Assembly (NCBI GenBank): GCA_017828975.1
Contig: JAGAJN010000031.1
Coordinates: forward strand, 160,146-224,145
Source of the DNA: Oscillospiraceae bacterium
GTDB lineage: Bacteria > Bacillota > Clostridia > Oscillospirales > Ruminococcaceae
DNA: 64,000 nucleotides
Direction of reading: 5' to 3'
Shown: positions 24,398-33,426 of the stretch, in pieces
How the letters are laid out: each line of letters opens with the position of its first letter
Numbering within the stretch: the stretch's first letter is position 1
Notes under the pieces: model-generated
Databases searched by the model: none
What the model saw: the letters and a program-made list of their open reading frames with translations, nothing else
What the model was told of the DNA's origin: nothing
Position numbers and translations under genes: made by a program

Positions 24398-26143
24398 ATG
24401 AAAAAGAAAAAGGCTTTAACTGCGGTTTCGATTTTCTCGGCAGCTGTGCTGCTTGCGGGCTGCTCAGGCGGGGAAAAGTCGGTTTATGTTGATGTTACGG
24501 AACTTTCCAAGGACACTTTGAGGTCCTCCATAGCCACATCGGGACTGGTTGAGAGCAAGAATACATCTAAGGTATATTCCGCCTCCGAGCTGAAAATAGA
24601 AACTGTCAATGTTGAAGTTGGCGACACCGTTAAAAAGGGTGACATTCTTGCGTCGCTCAACACCGAATCCGTCAACGAACAGATCCTCCAGCTTCAGGAC
24701 GAAATAGACAGAAACGGCGTTTCTGCGGGATATTCCATTACCGAAGCAGAAGAAGCCTATTCCAAAGCATTAAAGGAATACAACGACGGCGAAAACCGTG
24801 AGATCATCAACGCCAAGAACAATCTTGACAGCGCAAAGGAAGCTCTGGCAAAGGCACAGGAAAAATATGACGATGCGCTGAATATCAAGAACAGCGACAA
24901 GGATTCCCAGCTGCGTTCGGCTGAATCTGCGCTGGAGACCGCTAAGCTGGATCTGGAATATGCGGAGAAAAATCTGGCAGATGCAAAGGCAAATCTCGAA
25001 ACCCCCGACCTCTCCTCTCTGGAAATGCTGGACGAGGCTGTCAAGGCAGCGGAGAAGGTTTACGACAATGCTGTAAAGGTCAACAGATACGGTTATGAGG
25101 AAATTGACGGCGACAGTCAGGTGGATACTGCCATTTCCATTACGGAAGCAAAGAAAAAGCTTGACGAGGCACAGAAAAAGTATGATGATGCCAAGGAAAA
25201 GCTTATTAAGACGCTTGAGGACGCTGTTTCTCTTGCGGAAAAGAATGTTACCCTTTGCAAAAAGAGCGTGAAGAATGCGGAAAACAGCGTTTCCGACGTA
25301 AAGAGCGGAAATGAGCTGCAGCTTTCCGAATATGAGGACGCTGTAACGGCTGCAAAGAAAAATCTTGAAATTGCGGAAAATACTTATAATTACACGGTAA
25401 AGAGCGTTGAAAATCAGCTGGAAACTCTGCGTATCAATGCGGAAAAGGCAAGAGTGCTTTCGGGCAACAGCGGCTATGAGTTCCGTATGGACCAGCTGAA
25501 AAAGAAGCTGGACGAGGCTCTTGTCGAAGCCCCCGCAGACGGCGTTGTTACGGCGGTGTATGCGGTCGAAGGCTCCTATGCGAACGGTTTGCTGTTCGTC
25601 ATCGAGGATATGAACAAGCTGAAGGTCACCTCTGCCGTAAAGGAATTTGACATTATCGGCATCGAGGAGGGGCAGGACGTTATCATCAAGTCGGGCGCAC
25701 TGGGCAGCGACATTGAGTATGACGGTGTTGTTACAAAGGTTTCTCCCGTGACTCAGAAGGGTCCCGACGGTTCGACTGTTGAAAACGGCAGCTACGGCGT
25801 TGAGGTTTCCGTTTCCGATGAGGATACACAGCTGCTTATCGGTATGAGCGCAAAGCTGTCCATTATCACCGAGGAGAGGGAGGACGTTTTCTCCGTAAGG
25901 TATGATATGCTTGCCGAGGACGAGGACGGAAACGACATCATTTACGCTGCCGAGAAAAACGGCGAGGAATACACAGTCAAGACTATTCCCGTAACGCTGG
26001 GAATGGAAACCGACTCTATGGTTGAGATCTCAGGCGAAGGTCTTACCGAGGGTATGCTTATCATCGAAAATACAAACAAGGTTTCCGACGGTATGACCGT
26101 TAAGCTCAGAGGTCAGGACAGCGGTTCCGAAAGCGAGGGCTGA
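24398..26143 (+). CDS. MacA/HlyD-type efflux adaptor lipoprotein
   Basis: This 581-residue protein is the extracellular adaptor of a MacB-type ABC system. A lipoprotein signal ends in LLAGC (Cys22), so it is anchored to the outer face of the membrane. A split biotinyl-lipoyl domain (EVGDTVKKGDILASLNTE, about 66-83, with its partner near 375) flanks a very long alpha-helical hairpin of about 260 residues rich in Ala, Lys and Glu. The beta-barrel and C-terminal domains follow. In Gram-positive bacteria such adaptors form a conduit through the wall for peptides or antibiotics. AAAGGAG precedes the ATG, 5 nt before the ATP-binding gene. Confidence 0.9.
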   Translation: MKKKKALTAVSIFSAAVLLAGCSGGEKSVYVDVTELSKDTLRSSIATSGLVESKNTSKVYSASELKIETVNVEVGDTVKKGDILASLNTESVNEQILQLQDEIDRNGVSAGYSITEAEEAYSKALKEYNDGENREIINAKNNLDSAKEALAKAQEKYDDALNIKNSDKDSQLRSAESALETAKLDLEYAEKNLADAKANLETPDLSSLEMLDEAVKAAEKVYDNAVKVNRYGYEEIDGDSQVDTAISITEAKKKLDEAQKKYDDAKEKLIKTLEDAVSLAEKNVTLCKKSVKNAENSVSDVKSGNELQLSEYEDAVTAAKKNLEIAENTYNYTVKSVENQLETLRINAEKARVLSGNSGYEFRMDQLKKKLDEALVEAPADGVVTAVYAVEGSYANGLLFVIEDMNKLKVTSAVKEFDIIGIEEGQDVIIKSGALGSDIEYDGVVTKVSPVTQKGPDGSTVENGSYGVEVSVSDEDTQLLIGMSAKLSIITEEREDVFSVRYDMLAEDEDGNDIIYAAEKNGEEYTVKTIPVTLGMETDSMVEISGEGLTEGMLIIENTNKVSDGMTVKLRGQDSGSESEG

Positions 26144-26148
26144 TAAAG

Positions 26149-26958
26149 TTGGACGAAATCAAGAATAAACCCGCAGCAGGTCAGCCGATACGCCGTCCCG
26201 TCATTGATATGAGAGGGATCTTCAAGGCGTTTTACATCGGTACGCCCAATCAGCTGGAGATACTCCACGGAATAAGCCTTGCGGTTTTCGAGGGTGAGTT
26301 TATTTCCGTCGTGGGAGCGTCCGGTTCGGGTAAATCCACGCTGATGAATATTATCGGCGTTCTCGACAGACCGTCGGCGGGTGAATATTATCTGGACGGC
26401 GTTGACATATCAAAGATCGCCGACAAGGAGCTTTCGGGAATCAGAAACAAGAAGATAGGCTTTGTTTTCCAGAATTTCAATCTTATTTCCCGTACAAATG
26501 CCCTGAAAAATGTTGAACTGCCTATGCTTTACGGCGGAATGCCCAAGAAGCAGCGTGACGAACGGGCAAAGCAGCTTCTGAAAATGGTGGAGATGGAGGA
26601 CAGAACAAATCATCTTCCCAACGAGCTTTCGGGCGGTCAGAAGCAGAGAATAGCTATCGCAAGGGCAATGGCGAATGACCCGTCGATTATCCTTGCCGAC
26701 GAGCCTACGGGTGCGCTGGACAGCTACACGGGACGACTTGTTATGGACATTTTCCACAAGCTTAACAAGGAGCAGGGGAAAACCATCGTGCTTATCACCC
26801 ACAACAATGAGCTTGCGGAGGAAACAGACAGGATACTTACCATGAAGGACGGAAATATCATTTCCCAGAAAATAAATCCCAAGCGTACAATGGACGATAT
26901 TTACCGTATGACGGGCAGAGATCCCGCAGATATGAAAAAGGGCGGTGAAGGAAAGTGA
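26149..26958 (+). CDS. MacB-type ABC transporter ATP-binding protein
   Basis: This 269-residue ATPase has Walker A GASGSGKST (about 63-71), Q-loop VFQNFNLIS, signature LSGGQKQRIAIARA (about 161) and Walker B IILADEPTGALD, all diagnostic of the MacB/LolD subfamily. The start appears to be TTG at 26149, 5 nt after the adaptor stop, with GAGGG overlapping the end of the adaptor gene; the ATG at about 26208 would cut off the first strand. It energises the mechanotransmission permease that follows and overlaps it by 4 nt. Confidence 0.9.
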   Translation: MDEIKNKPAAGQPIRRPVIDMRGIFKAFYIGTPNQLEILHGISLAVFEGEFISVVGASGSGKSTLMNIIGVLDRPSAGEYYLDGVDISKIADKELSGIRNKKIGFVFQNFNLISRTNALKNVELPMLYGGMPKKQRDERAKQLLKMVEMEDRTNHLPNELSGGQKQRIAIARAMANDPSIILADEPTGALDSYTGRLVMDIFHKLNKEQGKTIVLITHNNELAEETDRILTMKDGNIISQKINPKRTMDDIYRMTGRDPADMKKGGEGK

Positions 26959-28220
26959 ATCTTTGGGAAAACATAGCGTTGGCGTTTGCCAGCCTGAAAG
27001 CAAACAAAATGAGGGCTTTCCTCACAATGCTGGGGATCATCATCGGTATCAGCTCCGTTATTACCATTACCACTCTCGGCGGAATTATGGAAAAGAGCGT
27101 TACCGATACCTACGATGCGCTGGGTACGACTCTTGTTCAGATAGGTCTTCACACCAAACCGGACGCCGACAGGGATTATTTTGAATTCAGTGATTTTATA
27201 AGCTCCGAGATGATCGAGGAGTTTGAAAAGAAGTTTGAGGGCAGGGTAACGAGCGTTTCTATGTCTGACAGTGTGGGAAGCGGCACTGTCAGAGTAAACA
27301 GAGAAAATCTGTCTGTTGATATAGCCGGTGTCAGTCCCGGGTCTATCAACGGAAGTATGACCGAGCTTGTCAAAGGACGCTATGTCACTGAAAAGGATAT
27401 GAAGGCATACCGTCAGGTCTGCATAATTTCCGAAAAACAGGCGGCTAAGCTTTACGGCGATGAAAATCCTATCGGAAAGATATTTACATTCACATACAAT
27501 AATCTCTCATATGATTTCACGGTCGTAGGCGTGTATAAGTCCTCAATGTCAAAGCTTATGAGCGCAATGGTAGATATGACAGGTCAGGACTGGGACACTA
27601 CTATCTATATTCCCGTAACTACTGCACAGCTTATGATGTACTACGGAGATATGACCAGCGTAGGATATTTCTACTATTTCACCTTTATGGGTAACGCAGA
27701 TGAATCCGTTTCCGAGCTGGCGGCGGACGCTGTTGAGTTCTTCAACACCCGTTATTACCGCGACAATGATGCCGTTGAGGTAATGAGCTATACTGCCGAG
27801 CAGGAGCTTTCCATGTTCTCAAATATGATAGGCATCGTTTCCATGGTCATCACCATTATTGCGGGAATTTCCCTGCTGGTAGGCGGTATCGGAGTTATGA
27901 ACATTATGCTGGTTTCCGTTACTGAGCGTACCCGTGAGATCGGTGTCAGAAAGGCGCTTGGTGCCACAAACGGTTCTATCAGAATGCAGTTTATCACCGA
28001 GTCTATGATAATCTGTCTTATCGGCGGTATTATCGGAATTTTGCTTGGTCTGCTTTTGGGAAATATCGTGGGTATGGTAATAGGTATCACCGCTCCCGCA
28101 TCGGTGGGTGCTATCGTCATTGCGGTCACATTCTCAATGGCGATCGGCGTTTTCTTCGGATATTATCCCGCAAACAAGGCGGCAAAGTACGACCCGATCG
28201 AGGCACTCAGATACGAGTAA
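26955..28220 (+). CDS. MacB-type ABC transporter permease
   Basis: This 421-residue permease has the MacB topology: one N-terminal membrane helix (MLGIIIGISSVITITTLG, about 26-43), a large extracytoplasmic domain of about 240 residues, then three helices in the FtsX domain with the LVGGIGVMNIMLVSVTERTR signature (about 309). With the adaptor and ATPase it should export a peptide or antibiotic. The start is GTG with GAAGGAAA. No bacteriocin precursor is visible nearby, so it may instead be a resistance or stress pump. Confidence 0.9.
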   Translation: MNLWENIALAFASLKANKMRAFLTMLGIIIGISSVITITTLGGIMEKSVTDTYDALGTTLVQIGLHTKPDADRDYFEFSDFISSEMIEEFEKKFEGRVTSVSMSDSVGSGTVRVNRENLSVDIAGVSPGSINGSMTELVKGRYVTEKDMKAYRQVCIISEKQAAKLYGDENPIGKIFTFTYNNLSYDFTVVGVYKSSMSKLMSAMVDMTGQDWDTTIYIPVTTAQLMMYYGDMTSVGYFYYFTFMGNADESVSELAADAVEFFNTRYYRDNDAVEVMSYTAEQELSMFSNMIGIVSMVITIIAGISLLVGGIGVMNIMLVSVTERTREIGVRKALGATNGSIRMQFITESMIICLIGGIIGILLGLLLGNIVGMVIGITAPASVGAIVIAVTFSMAIGVFFGYYPANKAAKYDPIEALRYE

Positions 28221-28224
28221 TTAT

Positions 28225-28264
28225 GTCCCGTCAAGGCTTTTCGGAGCTTTGGCGGGACTTTTTT
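28225..28264 (+). terminator. Terminator of the export operon
   Basis: Stem GTCCCGTCAA (28225-28234) with TTGGCGGGAC (28249-28258), one wobble pair, followed by TTTTTT. Confidence 0.85.
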
Positions 28265-28370
28265 GCAGAAATTTTCCAAAATTCAGAAAATATCCATATA
28301 TAAGACCTGATAATGTGCTAAAATAATATAGTCGGTATTTCGGCGTAAAATTTAGAAATGGGTGAAAGCA

Positions 28371-29909
28371 ATGGATTTTTTCAAAAATGCAGATGTTGAC
28401 GTACTTGTCACGTTTGCGGTCTATCTTCTTATGATGATAGGCATAGGCTTGTATTTTACAAAGCGTTCAAAGAAAATGAGCGAGTATTTCCTTGCGGGCA
28501 GACAGCTCAACAGCTGGGTAACGGCTATGTCCGCTCAGGCTTCGGATATGAGCGGCTGGCTGCTTATGGGACTTCCCGGTGCCGCATATGCAAGCGGTAT
28601 GGGCAACTACTGGATAGCCATCGGTCTTGCCATAGGAACGCTGCTCAACTGGGTGTTCGTGGCAAAAAGGCTCAGGCGGTTCACCGAGGTCGCGGGGGAT
28701 TCCATCACTATCCCGCAGTATTTCCAGAACCGTTTCAAGACGGACAGCCCCGTGGTAAGAGTTGTTTGTGCGGCGGTAATTTTCGTGTTCTTCTTAGTGT
28801 ACACGACTTCGGCGTTCGTTTCGGGCGGAAAGCTGTTCCAGATAGTTTTCAACATTGACTCGACTAATGAAACTTATGTTAAGGCGGCTGTTATAATTTC
28901 GGCGGTCATCATCATTTCCTACACATTCCTCGGCGGATTCTATGCTGTTGCGTGGACGGACTTTATTCAGGGTATGCTGATGATAATGGCAATCGTTGCG
29001 CTGCCTATCGCTCTGGTAAATTCCATCAGCAATTTCTCTCCCGAGATGATTACCGCTACTCAGAAGATCGCTGCTGAGGGTGCATCGACAGCAGGCTATG
29101 CTTCCATGTTTGAGGGACGAAGCGCAAACGCTATTATCAGCGACCTTGCTTGGGCACTGGGCTACTTTGGTATGCCTCATATCCTCGTAAGATTTATGGC
29201 TATCAAGGACAGCAAGATGGTGAAGAAATCGGGAATCATCGCTGTTGTATGGGTAATCATTTCCCTGACAGCTGCCGTTCTTATCGGTATTCTCGGTCGT
29301 GTTTATCTGGACAGCATCGGCGTTACTCTTTCTGCGGGTGAGCAGGAGCTTATCTTTATCAAGGTCGTTAAGGATCTGTTCCCCGGCGTGCTGGCGGGTA
29401 TTTTCCTGTCGGCGGTGCTGGCTTCCATTATGAGTACGGCGGATTCTCAGCTGCTGGTTACCGCTTCGGCTGTTGCAAATGACTTCTATTCGGTCGTTAT
29501 TAACAAGAAGGCTACCGACAAGCAGCTTATGTGGGTCAGCAGAATTGCGGTTATCGTCATTTCCGTAATTGCTTGTATTCTTGCTCTGAACCCCAATGAT
29601 TCCATTATGGGCATCGTTTCCAACGCCTGGGCGGGCTTCGGTGCGGCGTTCGGTCCCGCAATTCTGTTCTCCCTGTACTGGAAGAGAGTTACTCTTAAGG
29701 GTACTGTTTCGGGAATTATCGCAGGCGGCGGAATGGTTCTGCTCTGGTCGAATATTCTCCATCTGGACGGAGTTCTTTACTCCATCGTCCCCGGATTTGC
29801 GCTTTCCTGCATAGTTACAGTCGTTGTTTCTCTCATAGACAAAGCCCCCGATACCGAGGTTCAGGAGCTTTTTGATGAGGCTGTTTCCGATGATACCGTT
29901 AAGGAATAA
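28371..29909 (+). CDS. putP: Sodium/proline symporter
   Basis: This 512-residue member of the sodium/solute symporter family has about 13 membrane segments. The family motifs are present: YFLAGRQLNSWVTAMSAQAS near the first helices, GGFYAVAWTDFIQGMLM in the middle, and LASIMSTADSQLLVTASAVA, which holds the Na+ site, in the second half. It is closest in pattern to PutP. ATG at 28371 follows GGGTGA; an in-frame GTG at 28362 overlaps that site. It is a single-gene unit, bounded by terminators on both sides. Confidence 0.92.
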   Translation: MDFFKNADVDVLVTFAVYLLMMIGIGLYFTKRSKKMSEYFLAGRQLNSWVTAMSAQASDMSGWLLMGLPGAAYASGMGNYWIAIGLAIGTLLNWVFVAKRLRRFTEVAGDSITIPQYFQNRFKTDSPVVRVVCAAVIFVFFLVYTTSAFVSGGKLFQIVFNIDSTNETYVKAAVIISAVIIISYTFLGGFYAVAWTDFIQGMLMIMAIVALPIALVNSISNFSPEMITATQKIAAEGASTAGYASMFEGRSANAIISDLAWALGYFGMPHILVRFMAIKDSKMVKKSGIIAVVWVIISLTAAVLIGILGRVYLDSIGVTLSAGEQELIFIKVVKDLFPGVLAGIFLSAVLASIMSTADSQLLVTASAVANDFYSVVINKKATDKQLMWVSRIAVIVISVIACILALNPNDSIMGIVSNAWAGFGAAFGPAILFSLYWKRVTLKGTVSGIIAGGGMVLLWSNILHLDGVLYSIVPGFALSCIVTVVVSLIDKAPDTEVQELFDEAVSDDTVKE

Positions 29910-29923
29910 TTTTTAAAATGATT

Positions 29924-29964
29924 TCCCCCGATTTGCGGAAAAATACGCAAGTCGGGGGATTTTT
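29924..29964. terminator. Bidirectional terminator between putP and the phzF-like gene
   Basis: 14-nt arms TCCCCCGATTTGCG (29924-29937) and CGCAAGTCGGGGGA (29946-29959) with a wobble, then TTTTT. The minus-strand stop codon of the convergent gene abuts it. Confidence 0.88.
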
Positions 29965-30737
29965 CATATAAAAATTTCGCCTGACAGATAGAGAGCCGCC
30001 TTTCCCGAAAGCTTAACGCAGCCGGGGCATAACTCGCAGTAAAGAGTGCCGCTTCTTTTGGAAAGCTGCCTGGCGGTCATTTCCGACTTACCAAGCTTTT
30101 CGCTCCATAGGGGGACAAGTGTGATGTGAGATGAGCCTGTTACGGGGTCCTCAAGCTTTAATTCGGGGCAGAAAAATCTCGATACAAAGTCGCAGTCGTT
30201 TCCCTTTGAGGTGATGACAATACCGAGCCATTTGTCAAGCTTTTTCAGTTTGTCATAGTCGGGGATATAGCCTTCAACGTCGGCTTGACTGTCCGTTAAA
30301 ATGTACAGGTCACGTTCGGAGTATACCTCCTTCGGGACAAAGCCCAAGGCTTCGGAGATCTCGTCGGTAACTGGAATTTTCTTGGGAATTCTGACAGGGA
30401 GGGACATTTCCAAGGCTTCTCCCTTCCTTTTAACGGTAATTGCGCCGCTCATGGTGTCGAATGTGACGGTGTTTACGGTCGGTTCAAGATAGGTCATAAC
30501 GATAAATGCGGAGGCAAGGGTGGCGTGTCCGCACAGGTCGATCTCAAAGGTGGGGGTAAACCATCTCAGGGAATAGGCTTCGCCCGTTTTGCGGAGAAAG
30601 GCGGTTTCCGAAAGATTGTTTTCAAAGGCTATCTTCTGCATGGTTTCATCGGGGATAATGTCCTCCAAAACGCATATTCCTGCGGGATTTCCCTTGAAAA
30701 TCTCGTCGGTAAATGCGTCTGCAACGTAATATTTCAC
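29964..30737 (-). CDS. PhzF-family isomerase/epimerase
   Basis: This 257-residue protein has the two-lobed diaminopimelate-epimerase-like fold of PhzF. The N-terminal lobe has GNPAGICVLE (about 16-25) and the catalytic-region motif NNLSETAFL with Glu near residue 45. IDLCGHATLASAFIV lies near 67, and DPVTGSSH in the C-terminal lobe binds the substrate carboxylate. PhzF homologues of this kind are widespread and mostly of unknown substrate. The start is GTG at 30737 with TTGGAG 10 nt upstream. Confidence 0.88.
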   Translation of the reverse strand: MKYYVADAFTDEIFKGNPAGICVLEDIIPDETMQKIAFENNLSETAFLRKTGEAYSLRWFTPTFEIDLCGHATLASAFIVMTYLEPTVNTVTFDTMSGAITVKRKGEALEMSLPVRIPKKIPVTDEISEALGFVPKEVYSERDLYILTDSQADVEGYIPDYDKLKKLDKWLGIVITSKGNDCDFVSRFFCPELKLEDPVTGSSHITLVPLWSEKLGKSEMTARQLSKRSGTLYCELCPGCVKLSGKAALYLSGEIFI

Positions 30738-30866
30738 GGTTTATCAACTCCAATCATTTGAATAATTGTATCACATAATCGGACTTTTTTCAATATTTTT
30801 ATCGGTAAAAAGGTTTGTTGATTTTATACAACCGTATACATTATACGAGAGAAATTTCATAAACTA

Positions 30867-30895
30867 TTGACAATATCAAACCGATATGGTATACT
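30867..30895 (+). promoter_or_regulatory. Promoter of the mrp/nbp35-like gene
   Basis: TTGACA (30867-30872) and TATACT (30890-30895), 17-nt spacer. A short AGCCG-aaaaa-CGGCT hairpin (30903-30917) begins the transcript just before the ribosome site. Confidence 0.8.
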
Positions 30896-30938
30896 ATATT
30901 TATAGCCGAAAAACGGCTGAATGAAAGGAAATAAAAAT

Positions 30939-31766
30939 ATGAGCGAGTGTACACACGATTGCGGCAGCTGCTCCTCAAACTGCTCCGAAAGAACGGAAAA
31001 GCAGAGCTTTATCGAGCAGCCCCACGCAAAGAGCAAAATTAAAAAGGTCATCGGCGTTATCAGCGGCAAGGGCGGCGTAGGAAAGTCCCTTGTTACGGGT
31101 ATGATGTCCGTTCTTATGTCAAGAGAGGGCAAGAAAACGGCGATAATGGACGCCGATATAACAGGCCCTTCTATCCCGAAAATGTTCGGTTTGAACGAGC
31201 GGGCAATTTCCGTTGAGGACGGTATACTGCCTGTAAAAACTGCGGGTGGAATCGGCGTTATGTCCATCAATCTCCTGCTGGAAAATCCCACCGATCCCGT
31301 TATCTGGAGAGGTCCCGTTATTGCGGGAGTTGTCAAGCAGTTCTGGACGGACGTTATCTGGGATGAGGTTGATTATATGTTCGTTGATATGCCTCCGGGA
31401 ACGGGCGATGTACCGCTGACGGTGTTCCAGTCTATCCCGCTGGACGGCGTTATTATCGTTACTTCTCCGCAGGATCTGGTTTCTATGGTGGTCGCAAAGG
31501 CTGTCACTATGGCGAGAGTTATGGAGATACCTATCCTCGGATTTGTGGAGAATATGAGCTATGTGGAATGTCCCGACTGCGGTAAGAAAATTATGATCTA
31601 CGGCGAAAGCCATATCGAGGAAACGGCAAAGGAGTACGGCGTTCCGCTGCTGGGCAGGATTCCCGTGGCTCCCGAGATCACAGCGGCTTGTGACAGCGGT
31701 ACAATCGAGGGCTTTAACGGAAATTGGCTTGAAAAAGCTGTTGAAGCTGTCAAATCTTTGAGTTGA
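30939..31766 (+). CDS. Mrp/NBP35-family iron-sulfur carrier ATPase
   Basis: These deviant-P-loop ATPases carry and transfer [4Fe-4S] clusters to apoproteins. The 275-residue protein has the P-loop VISGKGGVGKS (about 40-50), switch motifs MDADITGPSIP and VDMPPGTGD, and the C-terminal bridging cluster motif ECPDCGK (CxxC). It also has an N-terminal four-Cys cluster (C4, C8, C11, C15), as in eukaryotic Nbp35 and some anaerobe ApbC proteins. The start is ATG 30939 after AAAGGAA; the upstream ATG at 30921 lies inside that site. It is a single gene with its own promoter. Confidence 0.92.
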   Translation: MSECTHDCGSCSSNCSERTEKQSFIEQPHAKSKIKKVIGVISGKGGVGKSLVTGMMSVLMSREGKKTAIMDADITGPSIPKMFGLNERAISVEDGILPVKTAGGIGVMSINLLLENPTDPVIWRGPVIAGVVKQFWTDVIWDEVDYMFVDMPPGTGDVPLTVFQSIPLDGVIIVTSPQDLVSMVVAKAVTMARVMEIPILGFVENMSYVECPDCGKKIMIYGESHIEETAKEYGVPLLGRIPVAPEITAACDSGTIEGFNGNWLEKAVEAVKSLS

Positions 31767-31832
31767 TTTTTGTTTATTTTGTCAAATATTAGCTCGCAGA
31801 AAATTTTATTAATGCTAAATGAATAAAATGGG

Positions 31833-31861
31833 TTGACTTTATTGTTTATCTATGATATACT
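31833..31861 (+). promoter_or_regulatory. Promoter of the SHOCT-protein gene
   Basis: TTGACT (31833-31838), 17-nt spacer, TATACT (31856-31861). The start of transcription near 31868 leaves a leader of about 119 nt, unusually long for this window. Confidence 0.75.
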
Positions 31862-31883
31862 TATTGTAGATGAAAAAATATTA

Positions 31884-31951
31884 CCTTCAGTTCACAATAT
31901 CTCTAAGCGGGATATTGTGTCCTGAGGGTTTAAACCGTCCTTCTTTGAGGG
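31884..31951 (+). promoter_or_regulatory. Structured 5' leader with competing hairpins
   Basis: A composite stem pairs CCTTCAG (31884-31890) with CTGAGGG (31922-31928) and CACAATATC (31893-31901) with GATATTGTG (31911-31919). A second copy of CCTTC (31939-31943) can pair with GAGGG (31947-31951), directly followed by CATTTTAAT. The repeated CCTTC and GAGGG segments can exchange partners, as in switching leaders. No known riboswitch is recognised. Confidence 0.4.
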
Positions 31952-31986
31952 CATTTTAATATTATTGCGGAAAGTAGTGTTGAAAA

Positions 31987-33342
31987 ATGAGTAATCAGGC
32001 AAATATGTACAACGAAGAAAAGCTTGCGTACTATGAATCTCTTTACAGACCATCAGTGCTTGCCAAGCCGCAGGAGATCAACCTGACAATTACTTCGGCT
32101 CATATTTACGGTCAGGGCTTTGTCTGCGAGCAGAAGGGCACTCAGGAAACCGACCCCGAGTATTGCAGATTCAATTGTTCACTTGATCAGATTACGAAAA
32201 TCTATGTAAATGAAAACAAGAAGGCCAGCCCCCTTTATATCCAGCTTGAGGATACGTCCAAGGGTTATATGAACAGAAAACGTATCATTCTCCCTTGTCT
32301 TGATGCTATTGATAACGTTATCAAGAAGATCTATGACGTTAAGGCTGAATATGACGAGCTTGTTGAGAAGCGTGCCAAGAAGGAAGAGGAGCTTCGCAGA
32401 AAGCGTATCGAGGAGAAGCTTGCTGCTGAGGCGGCTCAGATAAATTCCTCCGCTGCACCTGCTGAATCGGTCCCCGCAGCAGAGCCCGCACAGGCTGCGC
32501 CCGCACCTTCGCCGGCAGAACCGACAGCTCCCGCTCCCGCAGCAGAGCCTGTTCAGGAAGCTCCCGCAGTCAACGATACATATGCCGATGAGATCTACGC
32601 AAGATTTATCGGCAGCACCGAACGTCCTGTTGCAGAGCTTCAGAAGAGCGACAACGGCGGCGCATACATCTATGCGGGCGAGGACAACAGCCTGAACTTC
32701 CTTGTTATCGACGGGGATGGGAAGAAGTATGCTCACGGTGTCATCGCTTATGACGACATCAATTATTACGAAAAATGTCAGACCTTGGGCTATGAGGCTC
32801 ATGCTCTGTCCAGCTCCTTCGGCGGTACCTTCCTTATCCGCTCACGTTCGATAATCTCCGACGTTATCAAGGGCGCAATGTTCGGTCCTATGGGTATCAC
32901 TCCCGCAGGTGACGGCGACAATACCATCGAAAAATATCCCAGCGAGATACAGGTGGACGCTTACAGATATACTGTTGCAGAGGATAATGTTGTGCTGAGA
33001 TTTATGTCCCAGCAGCATAAGAGATACATTGAGCTGGAGCTTTCTCCCGAATCTTACAGCTTCTTCCAGACCTATTTCCCCGAAAAGAAGTATGGCCTTA
33101 TTATGGAAGGTGAGCGTCAGAATGCTGCTGAACAGGCATTTGCCGAGATAATGGAATCTGCTCAGGCTGAGGCTGCTCCAAAGGTTTCCGAAATGGCAGG
33201 TGCTCAGGAGGTTCTTCCCGATATGACATTGGAGGAATTCGAGGTCGCTGTAAAGAAGCTTAAGAGCATGAGGGACAATGACCTTATCTCCGCAAAGGAG
33301 TTCAAGACCGAGAAGGAAAAGCTTCTTTCCATGCTTTATTGA
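31987..33342 (+). CDS. SHOCT-domain protein of unknown function
   Basis: This 451-residue cytoplasmic protein has no signal peptide. Residues about 15-125 form a conserved-looking beta-rich region. A charged coiled coil at about 125-155 (KRAKKEEELRRKRIEEKLAA) is followed by a Pro-Ala-Glu repeat linker at about 155-197. A second globular region spans about 200-375, and the end (about 410-451) is a SHOCT module (MTLEEFEVAVKKLKSMRDND). SHOCT domains are short oligomerisation modules at protein ends. Codon use is biased toward frequent codons, suggesting good expression. The ribosome site is weak (GGAAAG) and the leader is structured. Confidence 0.75.
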   Translation: MSNQANMYNEEKLAYYESLYRPSVLAKPQEINLTITSAHIYGQGFVCEQKGTQETDPEYCRFNCSLDQITKIYVNENKKASPLYIQLEDTSKGYMNRKRIILPCLDAIDNVIKKIYDVKAEYDELVEKRAKKEEELRRKRIEEKLAAEAAQINSSAAPAESVPAAEPAQAAPAPSPAEPTAPAPAAEPVQEAPAVNDTYADEIYARFIGSTERPVAELQKSDNGGAYIYAGEDNSLNFLVIDGDGKKYAHGVIAYDDINYYEKCQTLGYEAHALSSSFGGTFLIRSRSIISDVIKGAMFGPMGITPAGDGDNTIEKYPSEIQVDAYRYTVAEDNVVLRFMSQQHKRYIELELSPESYSFFQTYFPEKKYGLIMEGERQNAAEQAFAEIMESAQAEAAPKVSEMAGAQEVLPDMTLEEFEVAVKKLKSMRDNDLISAKEFKTEKEKLLSMLY

Positions 33343-33375
33343 TAATAGCCGATGCCGAATGGCGTTGGTACTGTG

Positions 33376-33411
33376 GTATTCCGTGCGGTATTGCTGTGCG
33401 GAATACTTTTT
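33376..33411 (+). terminator. Intrinsic terminator or attenuator between the SHOCT gene and the next gene
   Basis: 8-bp stem GTATTCCG (33376-33383) and CGGAATAC (33399-33406), then TTTTT. It ends only 16 nt before the next ATG, leaving no room for a promoter after it. It must therefore act as a partial terminator, or the next gene has its promoter inside the hairpin region. Confidence 0.7.
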
Positions 33412-33426
33412 GAAAGGGTGGTAATA

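Noticed and set aside
28794-29762. 322-aa minus-strand ORF antisense to putP
   Set aside because: Asn/Arg/Ser-rich low-complexity translation typical of an antisense frame of a membrane protein gene.
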